Assembly (NCBI GenBank): GCA_013368315.1 | Contig: JAACJM010000061.1 | Span: 310,001-374,000 of the forward strand | From: Tetrapyrgos nigripes | Lineage: Eukaryota > Basidiomycota > Agaricomycetes > Agaricales > Campanellaceae | Direction: 5' to 3' | DNA length: 64,000 bases | Shown: piece after piece, positions 31,913 to 43,034 of the stretch | Numbering within the stretch: position 1 is the first letter of the stretch | Layout of the letters: each line of letters starts with the position of its first letter | The notes under the pieces: model-generated | The model's database searches: none | Told to the model about the DNA's origin: nothing | Seen by the model: only the letters and a program-made list of their open reading frames with translations | Program-made: the position numbers and the translations under genes

Positions 31913-34580
31913 GGTGGGTGTGGTGGTGGTGGTAGTAGAAAGACTCAACATGTGTACTGACAGGAAGTATGATTCCACAGCAATTCTATATATAATACCT
32001 TTCCGCACCCTGGCAGGATGCATGCTCGAAACATGGCAGGAGTGCCACACGATGCCGCATGCCAAGCATGTGATCGCCAAATTTGGAACTCGCCACGAGC
32101 TTGGATTGATGGTTTGTCGCGACTGTCTGGACACTGACAGGAAGTATGATTCCAACATTAACAGCTTGAATGCGCATGCCAGGCATGTGTCCCTCCATTG
32201 CCTGACTTTTGAGACAACCCACTCATCACTCAAAATTTGATCATTTTGTACATCTCCACCTTCTACTCATTCTCTTCCTTACGTTGGCTGTTCGCTCACA
32301 TGCCCGGTCACCTACTCCATCCCGTCAGTTCCCTCAGTGTTTCTTCTAAAACCCGTGCTCTGAACACCATTCCTTCCTTCCTCAGCCCATACCCCACGAA
32401 GGTCTTCCTCATTTTCCCCCCAAGGCCTTTCATCACTCCCAACGCCTCTCACCTACATAAACGCCAGTTCTGCGTTGACTTTGGGCTAGTCAATTGTCTT
32501 AAACCCGTCCAACCAAGTCACTTGAAGACCGAATCTATTCTCAAGCGCGACATACCAGGTATCAGGGAGGTTTGACGAATGGGGCCCAAGCCAGTAGTGT
32601 AAATGAGAGGGCTTCTGTGGGTGCGAGTGGAACCAAAAGTGATATGAGTTTCGGTTCTAATCAGCGTGGTGGTAAAGCTACCCTTGGAGGTGAGTTGTCT
32701 CATACATATTTTTTGACAACAGACGACTGATACTACTTCTTTTTTTTCGTTTTCTTTCTTCTTTTCTTTCTATGTATCTGGCCACTGAAGCAGCCTCCAT
32801 ACCCACGTCCACGTCCACATCAAGACTTACAAACATCGACTGTGAACTCTCCAAATCATTGTTTTTCTTGCCAGTCCCATCTCCACCCAACAAATCCGAC
32901 ACATCCAACGCATCCAATGACCTAGACACCCCCTCACCCGTTCACTCTCATACCGCCGTTACCATTTCATACGGCGTCGGAGTTGCTTGAGGATTCGCAA
33001 AAGCCTGGATGGTTCCAAAGGTGGTTTGGCCGCAGAAAGAGCAGCAGCCAGCGCTGCTGGACGAAGAGAATGACTTGAAATGTCTCTCCTCGTCTCCAAG
33101 ACACACTTTCTTGCGTGCCCGTTGCCCTCCACTTCTTCCATCCTCGACCCAGATGCACAGCCACTCCAACGACTGTAAACCCAACCCCAACCCCCAACCT
33201 CCTGCCCTTCTCCTCCACCTTCACCAAAGAACTCACACTCACGAGAAGGGTTTTCTCCGAATCGCCGCCTAAACCGACCGAACCACTCGGAGCGTCTTTT
33301 GACGAGGGGAAAGGACAGGTTTGGGTGGTTGTAAAGGAGGTTTGGGATGATAATGTCAAGGCATTTTCATCGGTTTTTGGAAGTAGAGGTGGTGGTGAAG
33401 AAGGATGTGATGATGAGGGAGAACGTAGTGGTGATAGTGATAGTGGGTATGAGAGTTGATACTTCAAGTATGTTTCCGTTCATCTTTTTCGCGTTTTAGT
33501 TCTCTTCCGCCGGTCCTCTTCATTTTCGCTTTCGATTTCAGTGTCAGTTTTCTGCCTTTGAGTTCGCTCTTTTGTTTTTCTTCGAATTTTATTTCACGAC
33601 ATCTGCAACGACAAACACCTAGTAACTACTTCTTTTCTCCTTTTCTTTGTCCAGACGCATCGATCAACCCACACGCATGCACCCTACGTCCCCGCCAAAC
33701 GTCCCCAACTCAATCCCTTTGCCTACACTCAGCTCAGCAGATGTCTTCATCTTGTTCGCATGTCGCCTGGTCCAGTAGCGATCAAACCTTCTCCCCAGGA
33801 TGAAAAATTGATTGAGATGGAGAATTGAAGGGTCAATCAGAGTGCAGGTGCTGGGGATATGCGTTTCTTCCCATTCTACTTCAGTATCTGGAGGTTTGAA
33901 GATTTGGATCCGAGTCAACCGTCTCGGATCAAGTGTCTTCACTTCACCTTCGCCTTCCCAGGGCGATGCACCGGCATTGATGGGCAAATCATTTCTCCAG
34001 GGCTTCAGGCTCCGACAAAAGGCAATCCTTACACTCTCCTATGCATCTCTGAATCCACTATTCCTTATAATTGTCGTCGTCAAAATCTCGACGTTTTGAC
34101 CGTCACACGTGTCACACCAGTCACACATACAAAATCCAAATGCCCAAACGACCTCAACATTGTAGCACGCCAACACTTTGTGCGCTCCTCACCAAACTCA
34201 CGGTGGCGATTGATGGATACTACTGGATACTCTGGATGTAGCCGGATGGCACTTAAGCCACTAGGTCTCTAAATATCTCGATGATTTAGTTTTTGGATGG
34301 CAAAACCTACAATGGCAGCTAGCGCACTCAGTCCATCTGCGTTCGCTTTGAGGCTTTCGGTGAAGCATTCTACATGATGTATCTTGCTTTGTGTGTAGTT
34401 GAGTCAACTCTTTCTAGTGTCCCAGCCTTCAGAGATATCATAATTACCATGTTTGTTGATCTCAAAAGACTCTTTAAGAACTCGGGACAATGCAGAGTCC
34501 GTTATGATTTTTCTTTCATTAGGAATCGTTATTTCAGATGTGTTATGGATTTATATATGTGTTGTTAACACTAATGGTAC
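31913..34580 (+). other. unrecognised multi-exon cassette, copy 3
   Basis: Equivalent of 13810-16250. This copy keeps the exon frames best. One reads GLTNGAQASSVNERASVGA and GTKSDMSFGSNQRGGKATLG up to GTGAGTT near 32691. After an intron ending ATCTGG (a changed acceptor; others have ATCTAG) it reads a Ser/Thr exon. A later open segment (33115-33459) reads KGQVWVVVKEVWDDN and ends GERSGDSDSGYES-stop. A further stretch contains RRQNLDVLTVTRV (33859-34272). No known domain. Confidence 0.45.
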
Positions 34581-34870
34581 ACGCAAAAATGACGATGGGT
34601 ATTGGCAACTACTGTTGAATATATGACAATTTGAAAATTTTCCTAAAAAGGTTGTCAAAATCAACAAATACAACGAATTGACAACGAGAGAAAGGTGTAA
34701 AGCATACTCGAACTCCTCTCCAATGTACCGGTACTCTTTGCCTCATACTAAGTCCATCATTTAATTTTGAGCGACTCTTTCGCATAAGTCATCCCAAAAA
34801 CATCAATGCAGTCCCAGGCTGTACAAAAGTCCAGAGCCTCTTGAGTCCCTCATTCCACCAACCCAACCGT
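34581..34870. other. no feature seen
   Basis: AT-rich unique-looking sequence without an open frame, repeat or RNA motif that I can support. Confidence 0.4.
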
Positions 34871-35966
34871 CAAAGGGAGTAGAGAAACTTGAGAAACAAA
34901 ATGAAAGCATAAGTGATTTGATTGGGAAGAGGGGAAGTGACGGTACGCATCCAAGAAAACGCGCTGTCCAATGATGTAATCACGGCCCAACTTCCTCTCA
35001 TCCTCAACTCATCCTCTCTCTGTTCATCCCACACGGTCAACCGTCTTTCTCACTGTAACCTCCTCACCACTTCAACATTGTGTTCGTATCAGCCTTCCCC
35101 ACTACATTATCAAATGGATGCAGCAAACCTCCTGATTCTCCGTCCCAAATGACACTACCACTCAACCCTCCCTCTATGTGGTCCAGATGCCCTTGACGTA
35201 GATATCTCGTCCAAGGCCCTTTCTCATCTCTTTAAATCTCAGCTTCATCTACATCTGTATCAACTCTATTGACAACGTTGACAACCCGCCCTTCGGTATC
35301 CCTCACAGGCAGAATTTGCGACGCAGAGCTCGGAGAAGTCAAGTTATGGGAAAATTGGAATTGTGATTCACAGCTGGCAGCGAGTTTTGCTAGTGTGAAC
35401 GCAAGTGCGATTGCGAGTACGGGTGATAAGGCTGGGACTGCTGCGAGTCTCATTGGGGCCAGTGAGTAAGTTTTTGTATGTGTTTTTTATGGCGATCCTG
35501 ACAATGTATGTTCTTTTCCAATCAAACAGAGATCGTCCACCATTGTCCCAACATCCATGGTCCACATCGAGACTTTTTAACGTGGGCTGTAAACTCTCTG
35601 ACCCATTCCCTCTCTCACCGTCGCTCGCACCATCACCCCATCCAAAAGCACGTTCAATCCATACAGGACGGCCTTAGACACATTAACCCTTTTTCCATCT
35701 CATAAATACCACTGTTACCTTCTGATGTGATACCGGATCAACATGTTGTCTTTGTGGGATTCAAGAAGAGATCGAGAGCTGCAAAGAGAGCAGCAACCAG
35801 CGCAGCCAAAGGAAGAGAAGGAACAGAAACGTCAGTCTCTATCATGAAAACTCACCACTTGGACCACCGTCATCTCTTCACAGCCCTGCAAATCCCCTCA
35901 CAAATCCCTCTCACCCACCCCCCAGGCCTCCCTCACCAAAGGAACGCAAGCGTCTGAACGGGTTTC
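34871..35966 (+). other. diverged cassette, left part (split by copia copy 3)
   Basis: It starts with the promoter-like stretch shared with 16860-17000 (GAGAAAC..., GACGGTACGC). It has an exon at about 35275-35466 (LWENWNCDSQLAASFASVN; GDKAGTAASLIGASE). A donor-like GTAAGT follows, then an acceptor AACAG near 35529 and a TSRLFNVGCKLSD stretch equivalent to TSRLANVG in the other copies. The sequence stops at the copia insertion and resumes at 43035. Confidence 0.4.
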
Positions 35967-36333
35967 TGTTAAGCAGGCATGGTACGGCTTGTACAATACT
36001 AAACACAGTGGCAACTACGCTACTTACCTGGGGATAAGAGATAGCTTGTTAGGCTTGTTAGAGGCTTGTTAGAGCGATGTGGGTTAAGTAATAACTTGTT
36101 ATTTGGAGGACTATCTACGAGTCCTTATATACCTTTGAGGAGGTACAAATACATGTAAACTAATACTAGAGTAACAATAAGATTCTATTGTACTTGATAG
36201 TACAATGCTGGTTTCGTACACTATTGTCGTACTACATCTATTGTCTATATAATCTTATTGTTCTATTTATAACTACTACTATTGTTCTACATAGATGATG
36301 TTGATGGCTGCAACTGAATGTGCCAATTCAACA
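35967..36333 (-). repeat. 3' LTR of copia copy 3
   Basis: 367 bp, TGTTAAGCAGG...CCAATTCAACA on the plus strand. The differences from the other LTR are A/C in GTACAATACT, C/A in GAGCGATG, G/A in GTCGTACT and T/C in GAATGTGCC. Confidence 0.97.
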
Positions 36334-36345
36334 CTCCCCCTTGCT
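36334..36345 (-). promoter_or_regulatory. polypurine tract of copia copy 3
   Basis: The minus strand reads AGCAAGGGGGAG immediately before the 3' LTR, the expected priming site for plus-strand DNA. Confidence 0.85.
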
Positions 36346-36459
36346 AAGCAGCACGGTAGTGCACGTAAGCATAGGTAGGTGCTGTAAGCAGCCATGAAAG
36401 GAAAGGATCAAGTGCCTCAACATTTTCGATGCGATTTATAGGACTTTCTTCAATTATAA

Positions 36460-39400
36460 AACTGAAGCCCTAATTGTTTCCTGAACTTCTCAAACTTTAC
36501 TCGATCTAGAGCTTTAGTGGGTAGATCTGCAGGGTTATTACTTCCTTCAATGAAGAATAACTTGACTGTCTCGTCAATGACTTTTTCTCGAACAAAATGA
36601 TATCAAATATCAATGTGCTTGGTTCACTTATCTGTGACAGGGTTTGATGCAATAAAAATTGATCCCTGATTGTCACCGTAGATTGGAATAGCGTGAATAG
36701 GATATTCAATTTCACTGAGAAGAGTCTTGAACCAGCAGACTTGTCGACTGCAGTCACTAAGTGCCATGTATTCAGCTTCAGTTGAAGATAGAGCAACTGT
36801 CTTTTGTTGTCTAGATGTCCAGCCAAATGGTGCTTGAGCTAATTGTAGAAAGAAGCCAGTTTGAGATTTGCGAGATCCAGGATCTGATCCCCAATCGGAG
36901 TCTGTATAGGCTGATAAGCCTTCTCCCCCTCGACCGTTGTACACAAGAGCATATTTTCTAGTGCCAATGAGGTAACGGCAAATGTCTTTCGCCTTATTGT
37001 AGTGTTCTTGTGAGGGATTTGCAGCAAATTGCGCAAGTTTTGTGACGGCAAAGGAGATATCAGGACGTGTTCCTAACATTAAGTAGAGTAAGGATCCGAT
37101 TATCTCCTGATAACTTTGACGAAGAGTATAGTTGACAGGAGTGTCTTCTGGAAGAGGAAGGGGGTGATAATTGCCAGGTAATGGGGTAGCAGAAGCTTTC
37201 GCGTTTTGCATTCCATAAGTTTCTAGGATTTTATCCAGATAAGCGCACTGGTCTAAAGAGACTTTGCTGCCTTTCCTGGTAATTCTCATCCTAAGGAATT
37301 CTTTGGCATCGCCTAGATCCCTACATTCCCATCTCTTCATAAAGTTTCCTTTGAGTCGTAAGACTAAGGTTTTGTTCGCTCCACAGAATAGAGCGTCATC
37401 CACATAGACTACGGCAATAACGATAGAATTTTCAATAAGATTATTGTTGGCGTCATAGCATTTGTGAATGAAGATTCCGGCGTCGGAAATGATTCGTTTA
37501 AAACCAAGTTCCGCCATGGACTTATCAAGACTTTTCCACCACGCAAGTCCTGCTTGTTTGAGTCCGTAAAGAGCACAAAGAAGCCGGACGACTTTATGCT
37601 CTTGTCCTTTGACTTTAAAGGCTTCCGGTTGTTCCATATAGATTTCTTCATCGAGTAAGCCATATAAGTAGGCTGATCAGACATCGACACCGGACACGTG
37701 CCAGCCCTTAAGTGCTGCTAAAGCGAAGATTAAGCGCACAGTCTCAAATCGAACAACAGGCGAATATACTTGATCAAAGTCTATGCCTTCGATCTGTGAA
37801 AAACCTTTTGCAACGAGTCAGATTTGATGTCGAAGACCCATCGGTTTTTGATAATTTTCCTATCTTTAGGTCTTTCGACCAATTCATAGGTGTCGCGCTT
37901 GTGAAGAGCCTCTAGTTCTTCGTGGCAAGCGACTTTCCATTCCTCTTGCTCAGCTATAGGTAAGCGAGCAATATCTTTGAATGTCCATTCGCGAATATTA
38001 CGAACATTCGGTTGATTCCCATCATTCTTCGAAGTAACTTTCTGAATAAGCAAGTGGGAATCGATTTCTCCAGGAGCAATTGCCTGCATAAGCAAGAAAT
38101 TTATAGATACTCCCCCTTCCCGGCATGGCTCTGCCATTTCTTCTGATTCAGGGCGTGCAGAGTCATCACTCTCGGCTTGCTGCTCCCCTGGGTGCGCTTC
38201 CAGATGCAGAACTAGGTCTGGGAACCTGTTGCTCTGCAGCTTGCTGACGTCGGTTTTCTCTCCGAGCGTCTCTCTCTGCTTTAGCTTTTGCTTCCGCTCT
38301 TTTATCAGCCGTGATTTGAGGTTTAAGATCGCGTGTAACTTGTACGGGGTGTTTATCTCCGTAGCATTTGTTTGGTTCACTAACACGCTCGCTTCGACGT
38401 GTTGGTTCTCCGTAATTCCGTCTTGGTCTAGTGACTTTTCGAGGTGCCGCAGGAGGTGGTGTCTCCGTTGGAGGTGGCGTTATAGGCCTCCTTGGTTCTA
38501 AGTCACTATCCGGGGACGAAGGCAGCGGATCCTGTTCAGGCTCGTCGTCATGAGGCTGATTAGGTCTCCTTATGGAAGGGATGCGAGGAGGACAATGATT
38601 AAAATCTTCATCATCATCGTCAGGGATTGTTTGTGGTAGAGGAGTGTCATCACTTTGTGACGACTCGATAGGAAGTTGTTTTGAACTACGAGATTGTGTT
38701 TTACATCGAGGAAAGAAGTCTTCCTCAAACACGGCTTGCGGGGATGTAAATTCCACATTGTTTGTACGCATGAAAAGATTTCCACATTCTCCTGGTGCTA
38801 CACCAAGATACGTCATGAGTTCTGACTTGGAAGCGAGTTTGTTCTTTCGAGTTTCCTCGGGTTTAAAGACATAAGCTCCACATCCAAAAACTCGTAAATG
38901 ATCGATACGCGGTTTTTCCTTTTCAAGCATTTCAAATGGAGTTATCCATTTGTGTCGTTGTAAGGGAGTACGTCGATAGACATATAATCCACGATGGACA
39001 GCATATTCCCACCAAGATTCAGGTAGACACGCTAGCTTCATCATTGCCAGTGCTTTATCCATTAGTGTGCGTATGAAGTGTTCCGCTTGACCATTCTGTT
39101 GATGAATATACGGTGCACTGTTAAGGATTCTAATACCCTTCTCGAGTAACATTTCTCGATAGGTACCTTTGATGAATTCACCACCCATATCAGACATCCA
39201 CTGTTCGACTTTCGTCTTATATTGAGTTTCTACCATCGCAAGGAACTGGCGAGTGGCAGTTAGTGGTTGTTTCTTGTCTTTAAGAAATCGTATCCAAGCA
39301 TCTGAAGTGTAATCATCAAAGAAGACGATTATATACTTGTACTTGTGGTAGGATATTGTGGGGTATTCATGCAAATCCGTATGGATAATTTGGAAAGGAC

Positions 39401-40607
39401 GAGTAGCACGTCGTTCATTAGGAGGGTAAGCCTGTCTGGGAGTTTTTCCTTCAAGACAGCCTTTGCACAAAGGAAGTTCTTTCGGAATAATGAATTCAGG
39501 AGTGCCAAGGGTGTGTTGTCGGATATGTTTTAGAACATCACAAGAGGGATGTCCTATACGACGATGTAAGACCTTGTAGTTGATAAGATAAATCAATGGA
39601 TTGGCTTTAGAAGCGACAATTTTCGATTTGTGTAGAAGATAGTATAGCATTTCTTCCGGTATATGCTTTGAGAAAGTCAAGAATGTTGTATTTCTCGAAA
39701 TGGTGATATGATCGGAGTTACCGCGCATAAACATGTTGTCATTTAAAAATTGACCGACAGATAAGAGTCGTTGATTTAGATCGGGAATATAATAGACCGG
39801 ATATAATTTGATAACTCTTTTACGTTGAGAGATCAGGACTGTTCCGGATGCACGAATGTTCGTGAATCCATTGGCAGTTTTCACTGGAATTGGTTTCATA
39901 TAACTCAATTCAACAAAGTCATTAATGTCGAACGTAAAATGCGCTGATGCTCCAGAATCAAGTAACCATCTATCACCGAAGTGAATTTTGACAGTATCAG
40001 ATCTCTTCTTCTTACACTTCTGGCATAATGAGAACAAAGTGCCACAGGCACATAAATATTTATTGTTGCCACCAGGGCTAGTGTACATGTCATTATAAAT
40101 AAAAGGGGTTGTTAAACCCAGAGGAGCGGTATGTAATAAATATATACATGAAGAACCTGCTTCCATATTACGAGCTGCTGGAAAAAGCGCATCAGTACTT
40201 TTATTCATAAGATCTGAAGTGAGATCTGACCTGAGATACCCATTGCCCATGCCAGAGACTTCAGAGTCTAAGGACCAACCATAATTATTTGCGGCATTGA
40301 CGGTAACCATGGCAGGGGTAGAAGGTCGTGGACTTGGAAGTCCGTCTGACCATGTGTCCTCTATGGGTGATGTAGGGAGGCTCATCCTGCTGAGCGATGG
40401 CGGAGTTGACATGTACTCGAGATCACTGGTTTCGGATAGGCTTGGAGACATGCTCCGGAGTTCTGGCATTGAACTTGGAGTCGGGACCCGGAATGGTAAT
40501 TCCTCTGTCATTTCCATTCCTCCTAGTCCGATTGTTGCATCTCTCTGCCAATCGATCAGCTCGTTGTACCTTCCATCCTCGTTTTGGAGATGAGGAGTTA
40601 GCCATTC
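36460..40607 (-). pseudogene. copia copy 3 Pol (protease, integrase, RT, RNase H), broken
   Basis: The frame from 40607 to 38166 holds an aspartic protease (LLDSGASAHF), a GAG-pre-integrase zinc region (HRRIGHPSCD...CKGCLEGK) and the integrase core (D in IHTDLHE, D in MSDMGGEF, E in NGQAEHFIR). An acidic linker ending RRSERVSEPNKC follows. Pol continues in another frame (38386-37781) up to KIIKNRWVFDIKSD, where a short deletion shifts the frame. RT continues with a TGA near 37678. The stretch 37637-36624 carries YVDD in VVYVDDALF and RNase H motifs (AYTDSDWGSD, SSTEAEYMAL). Two further TGA codons (36624 region and 24 nt beyond) interrupt the conserved TKHIDI part, before an open tail to about 36470. 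Confidence 0.92.
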
Positions 40608-40894
40608 TCATCCCGTTGAAGTCGTTCCAGGTGTTGGGCTTGCAACACGGCTGGACGGTAAGGATTGAGTGGTCATGCCACTGGGATGTGCAGGAAGTGA
40701 GCCACTTGGCATCTCGCTGCGGACTGCAGCAATGTGTTGGACCAGAGAAAGAGTGCCCATTGGGGCAACAGTGTTCAGTGCTGCTTGGAGTGGTTCCCCA
40801 TAGATGTGTAGGGAATCCTCGGGATTCTGGAATCTCTCCCCAAGGTGAATTCCACACTGGAGTATATCGGCAGCAGGATCCTGGGCAAGACGGT

Positions 40895-41030
40895 CGATAA
40901 GTGGAACAGGGGTCCTGGTGTCCTGCGATTCCTTTACACCTGACTCCATCATTGTGGAGCCAAACACACTTCCGAGTTCTGAAGTGTTCACCAGAGTGTC
41001 CTCGTTCCAACTGGCATCTTCTCCTTGAGC
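40895..41030 (-). other. Cys/His double finger in the copia copy 3 gag-pol junction
   Basis: In a frame shifted from the gag ORF, the segment reads a module with spacing C-x5-H-x3-H-x5-C-x9-C-x5-H-x3-C. This matches the core of the Ty3 accessory ORF at 2094-2609, including GH before the last Cys and a DG pair before the fourth. The gag frame just upstream is Trp/Gly/Asn-rich (DGWGDDGNWNGWN), and the Ty3 ORF also has such a segment. A frameshift in this copy probably separates what was one continuous protein. Confidence 0.6.
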
Positions 41031-42349
41031 GATGCCATATCGGCATCTGAACCGGTCTGGGTTCTGGGATATTCACTGTTCCAACCATTCCAGTTACCAT
41101 CATCACCCCAACCATCAGAAGATGATTTAAGGTTATTCCAATAGATGCATTCCGTGAGAGTGCATTTGGGACGAGGAGCAGGAGTAAGGGATGTGAAAGA
41201 GGAAAGATCAGGGTGAGACATGACAACATCCTCAAGAGTAGTGACAGTCTCACCAGATGGTCTAGCGCCAATGTTGCGTGCAAGATTGATAGCTCTTTTG
41301 GTACCTGTGAAAAAGGCGTCAAAAGGCTTTTCCGTTTCCATAAAGAATGGCTTACGGGTATCAACTGCAGCGGGCGTGTCGACGACGGTGACTGTATGCA
41401 TCATGGGAGACATATCCCCATGAACGAGATGTGCTTGGCCCTGTCTCTTGGCCTGTTCATTCTTCCCAGCTCGTCCTCCTCGACGGAAATGAGCTTTTCC
41501 TTTGCCCTTTCCCTTGTTATTTCCATTAGAGCCGCTGGCTCTGTTAGCACCGCTGCTGCTGCCACTAAGGCGCTGCTGCTGCTGCTGTTGGAAACTAGGG
41601 TTACCATCCTTTTGCTTGACAGCTGAAAGACGGTTGGCATGTGCTTTCCCCTTGAAAGCCCCTTGGTGAGATTCCCAGATATTGACAATCTCGCTTTGTA
41701 GTTCATCAAGATTTTGTTCATCAATTTGTGTGATAGAACATTGAGTATATTGATTGATAAGATACTCATATCTGGGAGGGAGTCTCGAAATGATGAACAT
41801 GACGATGAGGAAATTGGGGATTTTTGTAAGGGAAATGTTTGGAGACGTAGAGTTGGGATCAGTAGGGATACCAGCGGTACTAACCCTATCGAAGTGCATG
41901 CGAATAAGCTCAACCGCAGCACTAGGATTAGCGTCGTTAGGAATGATGATGGAAGTGGCATGTTTAAAGTCTGTGTAGACTGCGGAAACTCCAGGTTTCC
42001 CGTAGGTGGTTTTGAGAAAAATCCAAATTGCTTTGGCAGTTGTCATTCTGAGTGTCTTCTGACGAACGGGAGGAGAAAGACGAAGTTTGATAGATCCAAT
42101 GGCCTTATCGTTCTTCTCATCCCAATCAGCCTGTTTCTTTCGAGCCACCGTGATAGCCTCAGCTTGAGCTGCTGTGTCTTCAGCAGATAAAGGGGAAGCG
42201 GTACTCACTTCAGCATCACTGGGGCGATCAGAGCTAAGGACAGAACTAAGTCCAGTAGCCTGCAACCAGGCGAGAAGGATGTCAGCCCAGATGTTGAAAT
42301 CAACACCAGCGAAGACGGGTACAGTGGTCATCAGGATGTTGGAAGACAT
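40988..42349 (-). CDS. copia copy 3 Gag
   Basis: 453 residues from the ATG at 42349. The N-terminal part is a UBN2-type gag: PVFAGVDFNIWADILLAWLQ, DEKNDKAIGSIKLRLSP and an IPNFLIVMFIISRLPPRYEY stretch. A Gln/Ser/Gly- and Lys-rich segment (about 265-300) precedes a VHGDMSPM motif, and no zinc knuckle of the CCHC type is visible. The ORF ends at TGA 40990-40988 in the middle of the Cys/His module that continues in another frame. The true product may therefore be longer. Confidence 0.85.
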   Translation of the reverse strand: MSSNILMTTVPVFAGVDFNIWADILLAWLQATGLSSVLSSDRPSDAEVSTASPLSAEDTAAQAEAITVARKKQADWDEKNDKAIGSIKLRLSPPVRQKTLRMTTAKAIWIFLKTTYGKPGVSAVYTDFKHATSIIIPNDANPSAAVELIRMHFDRVSTAGIPTDPNSTSPNISLTKIPNFLIVMFIISRLPPRYEYLINQYTQCSITQIDEQNLDELQSEIVNIWESHQGAFKGKAHANRLSAVKQKDGNPSFQQQQQQRLSGSSSGANRASGSNGNNKGKGKGKAHFRRGGRAGKNEQAKRQGQAHLVHGDMSPMMHTVTVVDTPAAVDTRKPFFMETEKPFDAFFTGTKRAINLARNIGARPSGETVTTLEDVVMSHPDLSSFTSLTPAPRPKCTLTECIYWNNLKSSSDGWGDDGNWNGWNSEYPRTQTGSDADMASLKEKMPVGTRTLW

Positions 42350-42654
42350 CTTTGATAATTTCTGGGGAAGTCAACTGTCAGCATTTATCCATATGCAGAA
42401 TTAGAAGGCAGCATTAAATGCGCCATGCGAAAGTGAAGAAAGGCAGCGATGAACGTGCCATGACAGTGACTACTCCCCTAGACTGTCAACAACTGCAGCT
42501 GGACATAAGTCCTGCACTGTTGGACGTATCGTCAAGCCATTAAAGGCGACGCAGGCTGCCACAAAGGGCGCCACAGGCTGCCATGAAGGCACCTATCCAG
42601 GTAGTATGTGAAGTCTATGGTTTGCAGCCATTGAAGGCGCTCCCAAGGGCCTTC

Positions 42655-42667
42655 GGGGCCCATAACC
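42655..42667 (-). promoter_or_regulatory. copia copy 3 primer-binding site
   Basis: The plus strand reads GGGGCCCATAACC directly beside the 5' LTR, complementary in the element strand to the anticodon region of initiator tRNA-Met. A roughly 320-nt untranslated leader separates it from gag. Confidence 0.75.
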
Positions 42668-43034
42668 TGTTAAGCAGGCATGGTACGGCTTGTACACTAC
42701 TAAACACAGTGGCAACTACGCTACTTACCTGGGGATAAGAGATAGCTTGTTAGGCTTGTTAGAGGCTTGTTAGAGAGATGTGGGTTAAGTAATAACTTGT
42801 TATTTGGAGGACTATCTACGAGTCCTTATATACCTTTGAGGAGGTACAAATACATGTAAACTAATACTAGAGTAACAATAAGATTCTATTGTACTTGATA
42901 GTACAATGCTGGTTTCGTACACTATTGTCATACTACATCTATTGTCTATATAATCTTATTGTTCTATTTATAACTACTACTATTGTTCTACATAGATGAT
43001 GTTGATGGCTGCAACTGAATGCGCCAATTCAACA
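42668..43034 (-). repeat. 5' LTR of copia copy 3
   Basis: 367 bp, the partner of 35967-36333 with four differences. It begins TGTTGAATTGG in element orientation. Confidence 0.97.

Larger units (their letters stand above)
35967..43034 (-). mobile_element. Ty1/copia retrotransposon (copy 3), structurally complete
   Basis: A 7068-bp element on the minus strand with 367-bp LTRs at both ends. A 5-bp target duplication GTTTC flanks it (35962-35966 and 43035-43039). The primer-binding site and polypurine tract are in the expected places. By my alignment the LTRs differ at four positions (about 1%), so insertion is recent. Gag is largely open but pol carries a frameshift and several stops, so any recent movement probably relied on proteins from another copy, or the lesions came after insertion. 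Confidence 0.95.

Noticed and set aside
40423..41364. 313-residue ORF as a separate copia gene
   Set aside because: Only the Cys/His part is meaningful; the rest is out of frame with gag and pol, so it is better read as a frameshifted junction.
42655..42667. Possible tRNA fragment or tRNA gene
   Set aside because: Only the anticodon-arm match is present, next to LTRs in three elements; this is a primer-binding site, not a tRNA gene.
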